Source: Bizionia myxarmorum (GTDB lineage Bacteria > Bacteroidota > Bacteroidia > Flavobacteriales > Flavobacteriaceae). From it: DNA of 64,000 nt. Below, piece after piece: positions 38,984 to 47,565 of this stretch (the first letter of the stretch is position 1; each line of letters starts with the position of its first letter). A program made the position numbers and the translations under genes. Under the pieces are notes generated by a model. It saw nothing but the letters and a program-made list of their open reading frames with translations. It was not told the origin of the DNA and ran no database searches. The DNA lies in contig NZ_VSKK01000002.1 in NCBI RefSeq assembly GCF_008086205.1, positions 124,001-188,000 on the forward strand, read 5' to 3'.

Positions 38984-39778
38984 ATGAAGCATATCCCTAT
39001 TATTTTATTGGGTCTAATAGCCTTACTTTCCGTGTCTTGTATTCCGAATAAGGATTTGGTGTATTTACAAAACAGAGCCGTTGCAACGGACACTACACAA
39101 GTTATAAGCGAAAAACAAAAGCCTTATCGGGTACAAATTAATGATATTTTAAACATTCGGGTGAAAGCTTTGGACCAACAAAGTGTTCAAATTTACAACC
39201 CGGTAGGCGAAAGCGATTTGAATGCCTCTGGTGACCAGCGTGCCTTTTTTGATGGTTTTACAGTGGATTTGCATGGGAATATTCGTATTCCTGTTTTAGG
39301 GGAGATTAATGTACTGGGTTATACCACGGAGGAAATTGAGAAACTAATAGAAACGAAGATATTGGCTGACGAGTTTAAAGAAGCCGCCAATATATTTGTG
39401 ACCGTTAAGCTTACGGGATTGCGTTTTACTGTAACGGGAGAAGTAGGTGGAACGGGTACCCAAACCTTATATCAGCCCCGCGTAAATATCTTTGAAGCTT
39501 TGGCCAATGCGGGTGATATTTTAGTAACGGGCGACCGAAAAGATGTGACGATTATACGGCAATACCCGCAAGGGCAGCAAATACACCATTTAAATTTATT
39601 GGATATTGGTGTGATGGATTCGCCGTTTTATTATATTCAGATGAATGATATAATTTATGTGAAACCCCTGAAACAAAAGTCCTGGGGAACTGGGATTACC
39701 GGTTTACAAACCTTTGGAACCATTGTAACAGTATTATCTTTTATTACGACTACTATTTTACTTATAGACCGACTTTAA
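38984..39778 (+). CDS. Wza-type polysaccharide export lipoprotein
   Basis: 264 residues from the ATG at 38984. A lipoprotein signal ends in LLSVSC (Cys19). The Poly_export domain follows (PYRVQINDILNIRV, GFTVDLHGNIRIPVLGEINV), then an SLBB-like segment (FTVTGEVGGTGTQTLYQPRV) and a C-terminal hydrophobic segment (FGTIVTVLSFITTTILLI), an arrangement usual for Bacteroidota. It should form the outer-membrane channel for a capsule, exopolysaccharide or O-antigen-like glycan. The tyrosine kinase Wzc starts 3 bases after its stop. First gene of the polysaccharide locus. Confidence 0.92.
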   Translation: MKHIPIILLGLIALLSVSCIPNKDLVYLQNRAVATDTTQVISEKQKPYRVQINDILNIRVKALDQQSVQIYNPVGESDLNASGDQRAFFDGFTVDLHGNIRIPVLGEINVLGYTTEEIEKLIETKILADEFKEAANIFVTVKLTGLRFTVTGEVGGTGTQTLYQPRVNIFEALANAGDILVTGDRKDVTIIRQYPQGQQIHHLNLLDIGVMDSPFYYIQMNDIIYVKPLKQKSWGTGITGLQTFGTIVTVLSFITTTILLIDRL

Positions 39779-39781
39779 ACT

Positions 39782-42256
39782 ATGGCAGATTACGATTATG
39801 ACGATGTAGATTCAGGTGAAGGCGGGAGTATTAACTTCGACTTTAAGGGTTATTTATTTAAAGTTTTAAACCTTTGGAAATTTGTATTGGCCTGTATTGG
39901 TGTTGCCTTAATCATTGCTTATTTCATTAATGTTAGGAAGCAGAATGTGTATAAGTTGGAATCGCTTATTTCCGTAGAAAGCGATCAGAATCCTTTTTTT
40001 ACTGCCAATACCAGTATTTCTTTTAACTGGGGTGGGGTTTCTGGGAAAATGGGTAAAACCATTACCACTTTACAAACACGCACGCATAACGAGAAAGTTG
40101 TGGACTCTTTGAAGTCCTATATGAATTATTTTGAAGAAGGGAAGTATCGGAAACTGGATATTTATAAAGATGCCCCTTTTATTTTTGAACCTGATTTAAC
40201 GCAGCCTCAAGTGCTTAATCACTTTGTTGGGATTCGCTTTTTATCCGAATCGACTTTTGAAGTATTTACAGCGTATGAAACGGAAAAAGGTTCGGGGCAA
40301 CGTTATGATACTAAAGAACGTATGCCGGTTGTATTGCCACTAGGGCCATTTCAAAAAGAATTTAAAATAGGAGAGGTTGTTAACTTGCCCTTCTTTCATG
40401 GGTTTGTGACCTTACGAAGCGGTAGACCTGTAAAAGCTGGACAGGAATTTTATATGCAGTTTAGTAATTTTGATGGGGTGGTAAACGGCTATAAAGGTGG
40501 TATTGCCGTGAGTCCGTTTAGTAATGCCTCCGCTTCTGTTTTACGGTTGAGTTTAGCTGGTAATAACAAGTCGAAAATAGTAGATTATTTAAACACCACT
40601 GCGGCTATTTTAAGTGAAACGGAACTAGAGCGTAAAAACTTATATGCTACCAACACCATAAAGTTTATAGATAGTAGTTTAAGTGCGGTTAATACCAATT
40701 TAAAGGACTATGCGGATGAAATGAATAGTTTCCGAAAAGACAATAAGGTTTTTGATGTTTCCACAGAAATGAGTGATGTTTCCGCTAGGTTAAAAGATAT
40801 GGAACTTCAGAAGGAAATGGAGGTTAGCAAATTAAATTATTTAGATGCTTTAGAGAATTATTTACGCACCAAAACGGATTATAGCAGTATTGCAGCCCCA
40901 AGTTCTGTAGGGATTGAAGAACCTAATATTCAAAGTAGTGTTTCTAAAATCACCATGTTGGCTATTGAGCGTCAAAGTAAAGAATACACGTTGCGCGAAG
41001 GCTCGGTAAACTTTAAAGATTTAGACCGGCAGATAGATGCTGAAAAGAATGTGTTATTAGAAACCATTGCGGCCACCAAAAGTACCATTCGGATATTTAT
41101 GAATAGCCTGAATCGGAATCTTGCCACTATGGAATCCAAATTAAGTGGTTTGCCAGAGAATCAGCAGGAGTTTTTGAAGATACAGCGGAAGTTGGATATT
41201 AGCCAAGAAGCTTATAATATTTATATGGATAAGCGGAGCCAGGCGGCTATTGTAAAAGCTGCTAACGTGTCTGATATTAGTATTGTTGATGAGGCTAAAG
41301 ATATTGGAGGCGGGTTAATTGGCCCCAACAAATCCTTAAATTATATGATGGGTTTGATGCTCGGGTTTTTTATACCGATGTTTCTTATTTTCGTCATCTT
41401 TTTATTGGATCATACCATTCACGGTTCGGATGAGGTGGAACGGCTTTCTAAAATTCCTATTTTAGGACTTATAGGGAAATACCGTTACCATAATAACTTG
41501 GTGGTTTTTGAGAAGCCGAAGTCGGCCGTTGCGGAATCTTTCCGTTCTATTCGCTCTAGTTTGCAGTTTATTCTTAATAAGAATCCGCAGGCAGGTGGAC
41601 GTACTATTATGGTGACATCTTCGGTTAGTGGGGAAGGTAAAACCTTTTGTTCTATTAATATTGCTACGGTTTATGCCTTGAGTGGTAAGAAAACGATTCT
41701 TTTAGGATTGGATTTACGTAAGCCTAAAATATTTGATGATTTCAATTTAACGAATGAAACGGGCATGACAAATTATTTTATAGGTGAATCTGATTTTGCC
41801 TCTGTTGTGAATCATACGCATATTGAAAATCTGGATGTGGTACCGGCAGGACCTATTCCACCGAATCCATCTGAATTACTAATGAGTGGTAATTTAGAGA
41901 CTTTAATAGCTGAACTACGTCAGACTTATGATATTATTGTTTTGGATACACCACCTTTAGGCTTGGTAACTGATGCTTTAGAATTGGTAAAATATGCGGA
42001 TACTTCCATCTTTATGGTGCGTTTGGATTATACCAAAAAAGGGATGCTTCAATTAATTAATGCGAAATATCGTGGTGGGGAAATTAAGAATATCAATTTT
42101 GTATTGAACTTCTACAAACATAAAACCAATCATAACTACGGGTATGGTTATGGCTATGGCTACGGTTATGGCTATGGAACTTATGGAAATGCTTATCATG
42201 ATGATGGGAAGAAGGGGATTATGAGTAAGATTAAGGGGTTTTTGAAGCGGATTTGA
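39782..42256 (+). CDS. Wzc-type polysaccharide co-polymerase with BY-kinase domain
   Basis: 824 residues. Wzz-like periplasmic domain between membrane segments at about 31-50 and 519-543, with long coiled-coil stretches between. The cytoplasmic kinase has Walker A VTSSVSGEGKTFCSIN (about 612), Walker A' LLGLDLRKPK and Walker B IIVLDTPPLG. The C-terminus has nine tyrosines in a YG-repeat cluster (about 784-806), the expected autophosphorylation tail. It controls chain length and export together with Wza. The DNA for the tyrosine tail is itself a hexanucleotide repeat (tatggc/tatggt) around 42137-42178. Confidence 0.94.
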   Translation: MADYDYDDVDSGEGGSINFDFKGYLFKVLNLWKFVLACIGVALIIAYFINVRKQNVYKLESLISVESDQNPFFTANTSISFNWGGVSGKMGKTITTLQTRTHNEKVVDSLKSYMNYFEEGKYRKLDIYKDAPFIFEPDLTQPQVLNHFVGIRFLSESTFEVFTAYETEKGSGQRYDTKERMPVVLPLGPFQKEFKIGEVVNLPFFHGFVTLRSGRPVKAGQEFYMQFSNFDGVVNGYKGGIAVSPFSNASASVLRLSLAGNNKSKIVDYLNTTAAILSETELERKNLYATNTIKFIDSSLSAVNTNLKDYADEMNSFRKDNKVFDVSTEMSDVSARLKDMELQKEMEVSKLNYLDALENYLRTKTDYSSIAAPSSVGIEEPNIQSSVSKITMLAIERQSKEYTLREGSVNFKDLDRQIDAEKNVLLETIAATKSTIRIFMNSLNRNLATMESKLSGLPENQQEFLKIQRKLDISQEAYNIYMDKRSQAAIVKAANVSDISIVDEAKDIGGGLIGPNKSLNYMMGLMLGFFIPMFLIFVIFLLDHTIHGSDEVERLSKIPILGLIGKYRYHNNLVVFEKPKSAVAESFRSIRSSLQFILNKNPQAGGRTIMVTSSVSGEGKTFCSINIATVYALSGKKTILLGLDLRKPKIFDDFNLTNETGMTNYFIGESDFASVVNHTHIENLDVVPAGPIPPNPSELLMSGNLETLIAELRQTYDIIVLDTPPLGLVTDALELVKYADTSIFMVRLDYTKKGMLQLINAKYRGGEIKNINFVLNFYKHKTNHNYGYGYGYGYGYGYGTYGNAYHDDGKKGIMSKIKGFLKRI

Positions 42257-42257
42257 T

Positions 42258-42540
42258 GAGATGCCCTTAATCCCCTAAATCCCCGAAGGGGACTTTTGCT
42301 GTTGCGGAGTTGAGGAAGGAATACTCGAAGTTTTTGATGAAATAAAATACGGGTTGCCGCGTCACTCCTTTGTCGTTCCTCGCAATGACGACTTAATTTT
42401 AGGATGAAATGATTTACGGGTTACTCATGCATTTTTATTTTAATAAATTGGTTTTCGTGAATGTTGGGCATTTGCCGCGTCGTTCCTTCGTCACTCCTCG
42501 CAATGACGCGTTAGTTTTATGCTCGCAATGACGAGAATAA
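42258..42540. repeat. Mixed repeat block after wzc (D, B and A-B elements)
   Basis: Contains a D element (cccctaaatccccgaagggg, 42271-42290), a gcggagttgaggaaggaatactcg segment shared with 45.1 kb, a B element at about 42352-42390, and an A element (42415-42470) followed directly by B (42471-42508). D has a short CCCC...GGGG stem before TTTT and could end wzc transcription. Confidence 0.8.
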
Positions 42541-42551
42541 AAATAATATTT

Positions 42552-42857
42552 ATGAAACAAGGTTTCGTTTATATATTGACCAATAAGAATAACACCACTT
42601 TATATATTGGTGTAACTGCCGATATTTTGACGCGGGTGAAACAACACCGTGACAAACTAGATTCCAAATCTTTTACTGCTAAATACAACTTAAACAAACT
42701 GGTTTACTTTGAAGTCTTTCAAATGATAGGCGATGCTATAGGTCGGGAGAAACAATTAAAAGCTGGAAGTCGGGCCACTAAATTGGCTTTGATACATGGT
42801 TTTAATCCGGAGTGGTTGGATTTGTATGCTGATTTGGAGGAGGCGTTTGGTGTTTAG
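42552..42857 (+). CDS. GIY-YIG nuclease family protein (UPF0213-like)
   Basis: 101 residues from the ATG at 42552. The GIY-YIG core is GFVYILTNKNNTTLYIGVT, followed by the conserved Arg and His (TRVKQHRDK) and EKQLKAGSR with the catalytic Glu. Small single-domain members have unknown biological roles, although related nucleases cut branched or modified DNA. The gene is embedded in repeats: a B element ends about 45 bases before the start, and an inverted B copy begins about 10 bases after the stop. This suggests it was carried with, or is tolerated in, repeat DNA rather than belonging to the polysaccharide operon. Confidence 0.85.
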   Translation: MKQGFVYILTNKNNTTLYIGVTADILTRVKQHRDKLDSKSFTAKYNLNKLVYFEVFQMIGDAIGREKQLKAGSRATKLALIHGFNPEWLDLYADLEEAFGV

Positions 42858-42865
42858 GAGAATTC

Positions 42866-43145
42866 TGTCATTGCGAGGGAGGCACGACCGTGGCAATCTG
42901 TATGATGGGATGACGATTTTTTCTAGCTGTACTTTGGTAATATTCTTAAGCTCGCTAGTGTATGACTACTTGCCGTTTTCGGAAGAATGACCTACGGGTT
43001 GCCGCGTTACTCCTTCGTCGTTCCTCGCAATGACGAGGATGAATGAATTACGGGTTACTCATGCGTTTTTATTTTAATAAATTGGTTTTCGTGAATGCTA
43101 TGCATTTGCCGCGTCGTTCCTTCGTCGCTCCTCGCAATGACGCTT
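42866..43145. repeat. Inverted B element and A-B unit
   Basis: 42868-42900 is a B element in reverse orientation (gtcattgcgagggaggcacg...ggcaatctg). A forward B lies at about 43001-43035, and an A element (43049-43104) with B (43105-43142) follows. This fills most of the 411-base gap between the GIY-YIG gene and the next minus-strand gene. Confidence 0.8.
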
Positions 43146-43220
43146 TAAATTTATAATCGTAATGTTGCTTTAATTTTTGTTTTCTTCATTAACCTACTTA
43201 AATAATGGAAATAACATAAT

Positions 43221-43251
43221 AAAAAAAGCTGTCTTTTCAGACAGCTTCTTC
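43221..43251 (-). terminator. Terminator of the first 249-residue gene
   Basis: On the minus strand AAGCTGTCT pairs with AGACAGCTT around a 4-base loop and is followed by a T run (seven A on the plus strand, 43221-43227). It is 20 bases downstream of the stop. Confidence 0.9.
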
Positions 43252-43268
43252 TTCACTACTGGGTTGCA

Positions 43269-44018
43269 TTATAACACTTCAATTAATTCTAGGGCGTTGT
43301 ATGCGCCGTTATTTAAGGCGTATTGAATGCCATTAACTTCTTGAAAGAATGATACTTTCAGAAAGAATAATTGGTTTCCTGTGCCAGCAGGAACTGCTGG
43401 TGGGAGTAAACTGACTGTTGTTGTCGTTCCGTCAATAGGTAAATTCACGGTTGGACTCAACTGTAAGTCTTTGTCGCCAGTTGTGAAATCAAGATTTAGA
43501 AATCCCGCTATGAAACTCACGTGGGTAGAGCCTGATGGTTTTCCTAAATCATGATTTGAGATGAGATCGGTTATTGTGATCTCACCTGTTAGTGTATCCA
43601 AACTGTAATCGGACAAGAGCACTGTGCTCATTTGGGCATTGTTGTTGAAGTCAAAGTTTTTTAAACTTGCTTTACCTTCAGCAGTTGCTAAACCAATAGC
43701 CACTTTGCGTTGTCCCCGAACAGATGTTACATCGGTGTTTTTAACTAAACTCATAGTCTGCGTTAGCCTGGATGTTACGCGAACATCTTTTGCGTCTGCA
43801 ATTAAGTTTAGGATGGCCCGGCGGAGTATTTTTCCGCTCGTTGCACTGTGTCCAAATTCGGAACCATTTTCGCGTGTTCTTGCAAATGCTGGATCATTTT
43901 TAATCCGATTTGCGCTAACGCCGCCTTTGGTTCTTACTAAAAACCCGTCTTTGCCCTTGTAAAAGGTAAGATCGTCTAGGGTTCCTTCGATCTTGATTAA
44001 GCTCTTTAATTTTGCCAT
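43269..44018 (-). CDS. Hypothetical protein, 249 residues; paralogue of 51733-52482
   Basis: Function not recognised. It shares its full length and roughly half its residues with the minus-strand protein at 51733-52482. The N-terminus is the most conserved: MAKLKSLIKIEGTLDDLTFYK, DGFLVRTKGG, then RIKNDPAFARTRENGSEF and SATSGKILRRA. The centre has GFLNLDFTTGDKDLQLS and the end VSFFQEVNGIQYALNNGAYN. It has no signal peptide or membrane segment and looks beta-rich in its second half. The FYK...DG...R.K opening recalls DUF6266-type proteins of Bacteroidota, which is only a hypothesis. A small HTH-like gene lies divergently 568 bases away. Confidence 0.8.
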   Translation of the reverse strand: MAKLKSLIKIEGTLDDLTFYKGKDGFLVRTKGGVSANRIKNDPAFARTRENGSEFGHSATSGKILRRAILNLIADAKDVRVTSRLTQTMSLVKNTDVTSVRGQRKVAIGLATAEGKASLKNFDFNNNAQMSTVLLSDYSLDTLTGEITITDLISNHDLGKPSGSTHVSFIAGFLNLDFTTGDKDLQLSPTVNLPIDGTTTTVSLLPPAVPAGTGNQLFFLKVSFFQEVNGIQYALNNGAYNALELIEVL

Positions 44019-44586
44019 GATGACTAAAATTTAAAATATTCATAAAAGTTTTTATCAGCTGATAGTTTTCGACTGCTTTGCTTCACGGGCTCCTAGGTGA
44101 CTGCATTACAGAGGGCTATGCGGTTCTGATGTGGTAAAACTAGTGCGCTTGTTTGGTCCATTTTTTCAAGATTTCCCTTTCTGCAACTCTTTGTCTCTTT
44201 TTGCCGTTCGGGGCATGTTATTGCCGCGAATTCTATTTGGATTTGATTAAAACCTGTTTTTCTAAACAAAAAATGCATAACTTTTCTTCATACACTATCC
44301 ATACACCATCCATACACCATCCATACACCATCTATACACTATCTATACATTAGGAGTTTATTTCATTGATTTTTAAATTTTGACTACAACTTTCTGACAA
44401 TTATTTCGGAGTAAAATCGATGTATGGTGAGTTTTTACATACAAAAGATGGTAATGGTAAGTTATGTCTTACTAAAAAGATGTATTTCATCGAATATTTA
44501 CATAATTATTAATTCACATTCCTTTTCTGTGTATAAATTGCAACTAGTTAATAATTAATCTATTGAACCTTAAAAAATTTTGTCAC
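44019..44586. other. Long divergent intergenic region of module 1
   Basis: 568 bases between the 249-residue gene (minus) and the HTH-like gene (plus). About 75 bases upstream of the 249-residue gene it contains cacgggctcctaggtg, which resembles catgagctcctagcag at a similar place (about 52603) in module 2. It also holds the 11-bp tandem array at 44291. I see no convincing -7 box for either gene. Confidence 0.5.
44291..44352. repeat. 11-bp tandem array (TACACCATCCA, five units)
   Basis: Five 11-base units from 44291 to 44345 (tacactatcca, three tacaccatc[ct]a forms, tacactatcta) followed by a partial tacatta. It lies in the divergent region upstream of the HTH-like gene. Confidence 0.88.
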
Positions 44587-44979
44587 ATGGAAAAAAATAA
44601 AATATTTATGAGCTCTACAGATGTTAGTCAAATTACTGGTTCGAGCATGCGTTCTGCACGAAACATGATGGGCTATATTCGCCGTGAGCGTGGTTTAGGT
44701 AATCAACAAGTTATTAGTATTTTCGATTTTAATGCTCTTTTTCATTTTTCGATTCCTTTGTTATATGAATACATTAATACCGATTTATTTGCTAAAGGCC
44801 CTATTGATGAAGATGCGGCGCGACGTGCTTATCGGATTGAGATTTTAGAATCTGGAACTGGTAATTTTTTAAATCATCCCGATTTGGAAATTTTTATGAC
44901 TGCGCTCGATAAGAAAATGCGTCAGCAACAACGAAGTGATTTGGCTGCTGCTGTTTTAGAAGGCAAAGATTTGGTTTAG
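44587..44979 (+). CDS. Small HTH-like protein, module 1
   Basis: 130 residues from the ATG at 44587. The N-terminal half (IFMSSTDVSQITGSSMRSAR, NMMGYIRRERGLGNQQVISIFDFNALFHF) reads like a helix-turn-helix or excisionase-type DNA-binding domain: short helix, turn, recognition-like helix, then a VISIFDF strand. The same layout occurs in the small protein at 53358-53573 (CIYPKEVAIILGKSPTTAQTL ... HQALSIREFCVYM), so they are probable homologues. The second half is acidic and helical, with no known domain. Its position opposite a 249-residue gene is repeated in module 2, suggesting it regulates or works with that protein. Confidence 0.6.
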   Translation: MEKNKIFMSSTDVSQITGSSMRSARNMMGYIRRERGLGNQQVISIFDFNALFHFSIPLLYEYINTDLFAKGPIDEDAARRAYRIEILESGTGNFLNHPDLEIFMTALDKKMRQQQRSDLAAAVLEGKDLV

Positions 44980-44999
44980 AGCATAATTTCTTAAAATCT

Positions 45000-45838
45000 T
45001 GGAGGGGATTTTTAGGGTTTTGGAGTTGGTTAATCCCCTAAATCCCCTAAAGGGGACTTCTTACTCTTGCGGACTTTTGGAGTTGGTTTGACCCCTAAAC
45101 CCCCTAAAGGGGACTTGCACTCTTGCGGAGTTGAGGAAGGAATACTCGACGTTTTGGGATGAATGAATTACGGGTTGCCGCGTCGTACCTCCTCGCAATG
45201 ACGCATAATTTAGGGATGAATGAATTACGGGTTACTCATGCATTTTTATTTTAATAAATTGGTTTTCGTGAATGCTAGGCATTTGCCGCGTCGTTCCTTC
45301 GTCGCTCCTCGCAATGACGAGGATGAAATAATATACGGGTTACTCATGCATTTTTATTTTAATAAATTGGTTTTCGTGAATGCTAGGCATTTGCCGCGTC
45401 GTTCCTTCGTCACTTTTCGCAAGGACGCATGATTTTGGGTTAGGAACACTCGACGTTTTGGAATGAATGATATACGGGTTGCCGCGTCACTCCTTCGTCG
45501 TTCCTCGCAATGACGCATGATTTTAGGATGAAATGAACTACGGGTTACTCATGCATTTTTATTTTAATAAATTGGTTTTCGTGAATGCTAGGCATTTGCC
45601 ACGTCGTTCCTTCGTCACTCCTCGCAAGGACGCATGATTTAGGGTTAGGAAGACTCGACGTTTTGGAATGAATGATATACGGGTTACTCATGCATTTTTA
45701 TTTTAATAAATTGGTTTTCGTGAATGCTAGGCATTTGCCGCGTCTCTCCTTCGTCGCTCCTCGCAATGACGGGGATGAAAATAATATACTGGTTACTTAT
45801 GCTTTTTTATTTTACTAAATTGGTTTTCGTGAATAGTA
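45000..45838. repeat. Composite A-B-C-D repeat array, left block
   Basis: Two D elements (about 45029-45056 and 45090-45114), a shared gcggagttgaggaagg segment, then A elements starting at 45226, 45334, 45539, 45678 and a degenerate one at 45787. Each full A (tacgggttactcatgcattt ... gtgaatgctaggcat) is followed directly by B (ttgccgcgtcgttccttcg ... cgcaatgacg). C segments (catgattttgggttagg ... actcgacgtttt) are inserted in some units. It fills the 888-base gap before the 210-residue gene. Confidence 0.9.
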
Positions 45839-45867
45839 AAATTAGAAATGATACTAAATTTAAAATT

Positions 45868-46500
45868 ATGGCACAGTTTAAAGATTTTTGGGATTGGTTT
45901 TATGAGCATCGTGATGCTTATTTTTACTTAACTGATTTTACGGAGCAGGAGCAGGCTTTCTATTATCATGAGATTAATAGTCGCTTGAAAGACTACCATG
46001 AAGACCTGAATTATGTTCTTCATTTTGCAGCAGATGGACAGGATGCTGAATTAATTCTGACGGCTAATGGCAGTGCAGATGGGATGTTGTTTGTATCCAA
46101 TTTGATGCGCTTTGTGCCTTATATCCCTAACTGGCAGCTAACGGGTTTTATACAGCCCACACTTAATTTGGAGGAAATTAAGCATGGAGCGGATGCCCCT
46201 TATTGTTTTAAGGATCTTTCCATAAAACCAAGTGCTTTGCGATGGGCTCCAGTGGATTTTAACATGGGGAAGTATGACTTGATGTTTCATTTAACGCCCT
46301 TCTCACTTACAGGAAAGGTTTCTGATACTGACATCCTACTGGACTATATTTATCTTATTTTATTAGATTTATTGGGTGAATTAGTGGTTAGTACGAAGAT
46401 TGGAGCCGGTTATTATGATTCTGTGATAAACAGTGATACAGACTGGTATAGGCTGGAGGAATTGCCAGCGTATTTGGATTCGGGGGAGTTTTTCCCCTAA
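45868..46500 (+). CDS. Hypothetical protein, 210 residues, enclosed by repeat arrays
   Basis: Starts at the ATG at 45868 (MAQFKDFWDWFYEHRDAYFY). An in-frame extension to 45724 is only repeat sequence and is excluded. The protein is acidic, soluble, and ends DSGEFFP. The opening FWDWFYEH, the central ELILTANGSADGMLFVSNLM followed by IPNWQLTGFIQP, and DLMFHLTPFSL resemble an unnamed family of flavobacterial cytoplasmic proteins that I recall but cannot name. It is flanked by A-B repeats on both sides, and its upstream flank is a decayed A copy ending about 30 bases before the start. D-element sequence begins at its stop codon. Confidence 0.65.
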   Translation: MAQFKDFWDWFYEHRDAYFYLTDFTEQEQAFYYHEINSRLKDYHEDLNYVLHFAADGQDAELILTANGSADGMLFVSNLMRFVPYIPNWQLTGFIQPTLNLEEIKHGADAPYCFKDLSIKPSALRWAPVDFNMGKYDLMFHLTPFSLTGKVSDTDILLDYIYLILLDLLGELVVSTKIGAGYYDSVINSDTDWYRLEELPAYLDSGEFFP

Positions 46501-47440
46501 ATCCCTGAAGGGGACTTTTTAATACTAGAAGTTTTTGATGAAATAAAATACGGGTTACTCATGCATTTTTATTTTAATAAATTGGTTTTCGTGAATGCTG
46601 GGCATTTGCCGCGTCACTCCTACGTCACTTTTCGCAATGACGCATGATTTTGGGTTAGGAACACTCGACGTTTTAGGATGAATGATATACGGGTTACTCA
46701 TGCATTTTTATTTTTAAATTGGTTTTCGTGAATGCTAGGCATTTGCCGCGTCGTTCCTTCGTCGCTCCTCGCAATGACGCATGATTTTGGGTTAGGAACA
46801 CTCGACGTTTTAGGATGAATGATATACGGGTTACTCATGCATTTTTATTTTTAAATTGGTTTTCGTGAATGCTAGGCATTTGCCGCGTCGTTCCTTCGTC
46901 GCTCCTCGCAATGACGGGGATGAAATGAACTACGGGTTACTCATGCATTTTTATTTGAACAAATTGGTTTTCGTGAATGCTAGGCATTTGCCGCGTTACT
47001 CCTTCGTCACTTTTCGCAATGACGCATGATTTTGGGTTAGGAACACTCGACGTTTTAGGATGAATGATATACGGGTTGCCGCGTCGTTCCTCTGTCACTC
47101 CTCGCAATGACAGGGATGAAATGAGCTACGGGTTACTCATGCATTTTTATTTTAATAAATTGGTTTTCGTGAATGCTAGGCATTTGCCGCGTCGTTCCTT
47201 CGTCGCTCCTCGCAATGACGCATGATTTAGGGTTAGGAAGACTCGACGTTTTAGGATGAAATAAACTACGGGTTGCCGCGTCGTTCCTTCGTCGCTCCTC
47301 GCAATGACGGGGATGAAATGAACTACGGGTTACTCATGCATTTTTATTTGAACAAATTGGTTTTCGTGAATGCTAGGCATTTGCCGCGTCGTTCCTCTGT
47401 CACTCCTCGCAATGACGCTTTAAATTTACAAACGCAATGA
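46501..47440. repeat. Composite A-B-C repeat array, right block
   Basis: A elements start at 46549, 46688, 46825, 46931, 47127 and 47324, each followed by B. Intervals are 139, 137, 106, 196 and 197 bases, corresponding to A-B, A-B-C and A-B-C-B units. Two A copies have a shortened centre (ttatttttaaattgg) and two have ttatttgaacaaattgg. A D remnant (cccctaaatccctgaagggg) overlaps the stop of the 210-residue gene at 46494-46513. This block and the 14-bp array fill the 1065-base gap before wzm. Confidence 0.9.
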
Positions 47441-47490
47441 CGCTTGGTTTTGAGTGTGGGCAGTAGGATTGTAATTTTTAACGGCAATTT

Positions 47491-47532
47491 TAATTCTTCA
47501 TTATTAATTCTTCATTATTAATTGTTCATTGT
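47491..47532. repeat. 14-bp tandem repeat, three units, directly before wzm
   Basis: taattcttcattat at 47491-47504 and 47505-47518, then taattgttcattgt at 47519-47532. The period is twice seven. It ends 33 bases before the TTG start of the Wzm-like gene. Confidence 0.9.
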
Positions 47533-47565
47533 TTATATTAGCCCGATTCAAAAAACGCTATTATA

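Noticed and set aside
42796-42990. Frame overlapping the end of the GIY-YIG gene
   Set aside because: It reads out of frame through the GIY-YIG end and into an inverted B element.
45220-45432. Plus-strand frame giving MHFYFNKLVFVNARHLPRR twice
   Set aside because: It is translation through two A-B repeat units; the same peptide appears wherever A-B occurs, with no start context or codon bias.
45000-47440. Regular repeats that might be a CRISPR array
   Set aside because: Intervals vary (about 107 to 205), the segments between repeats are themselves repeated, and no cas gene is near.
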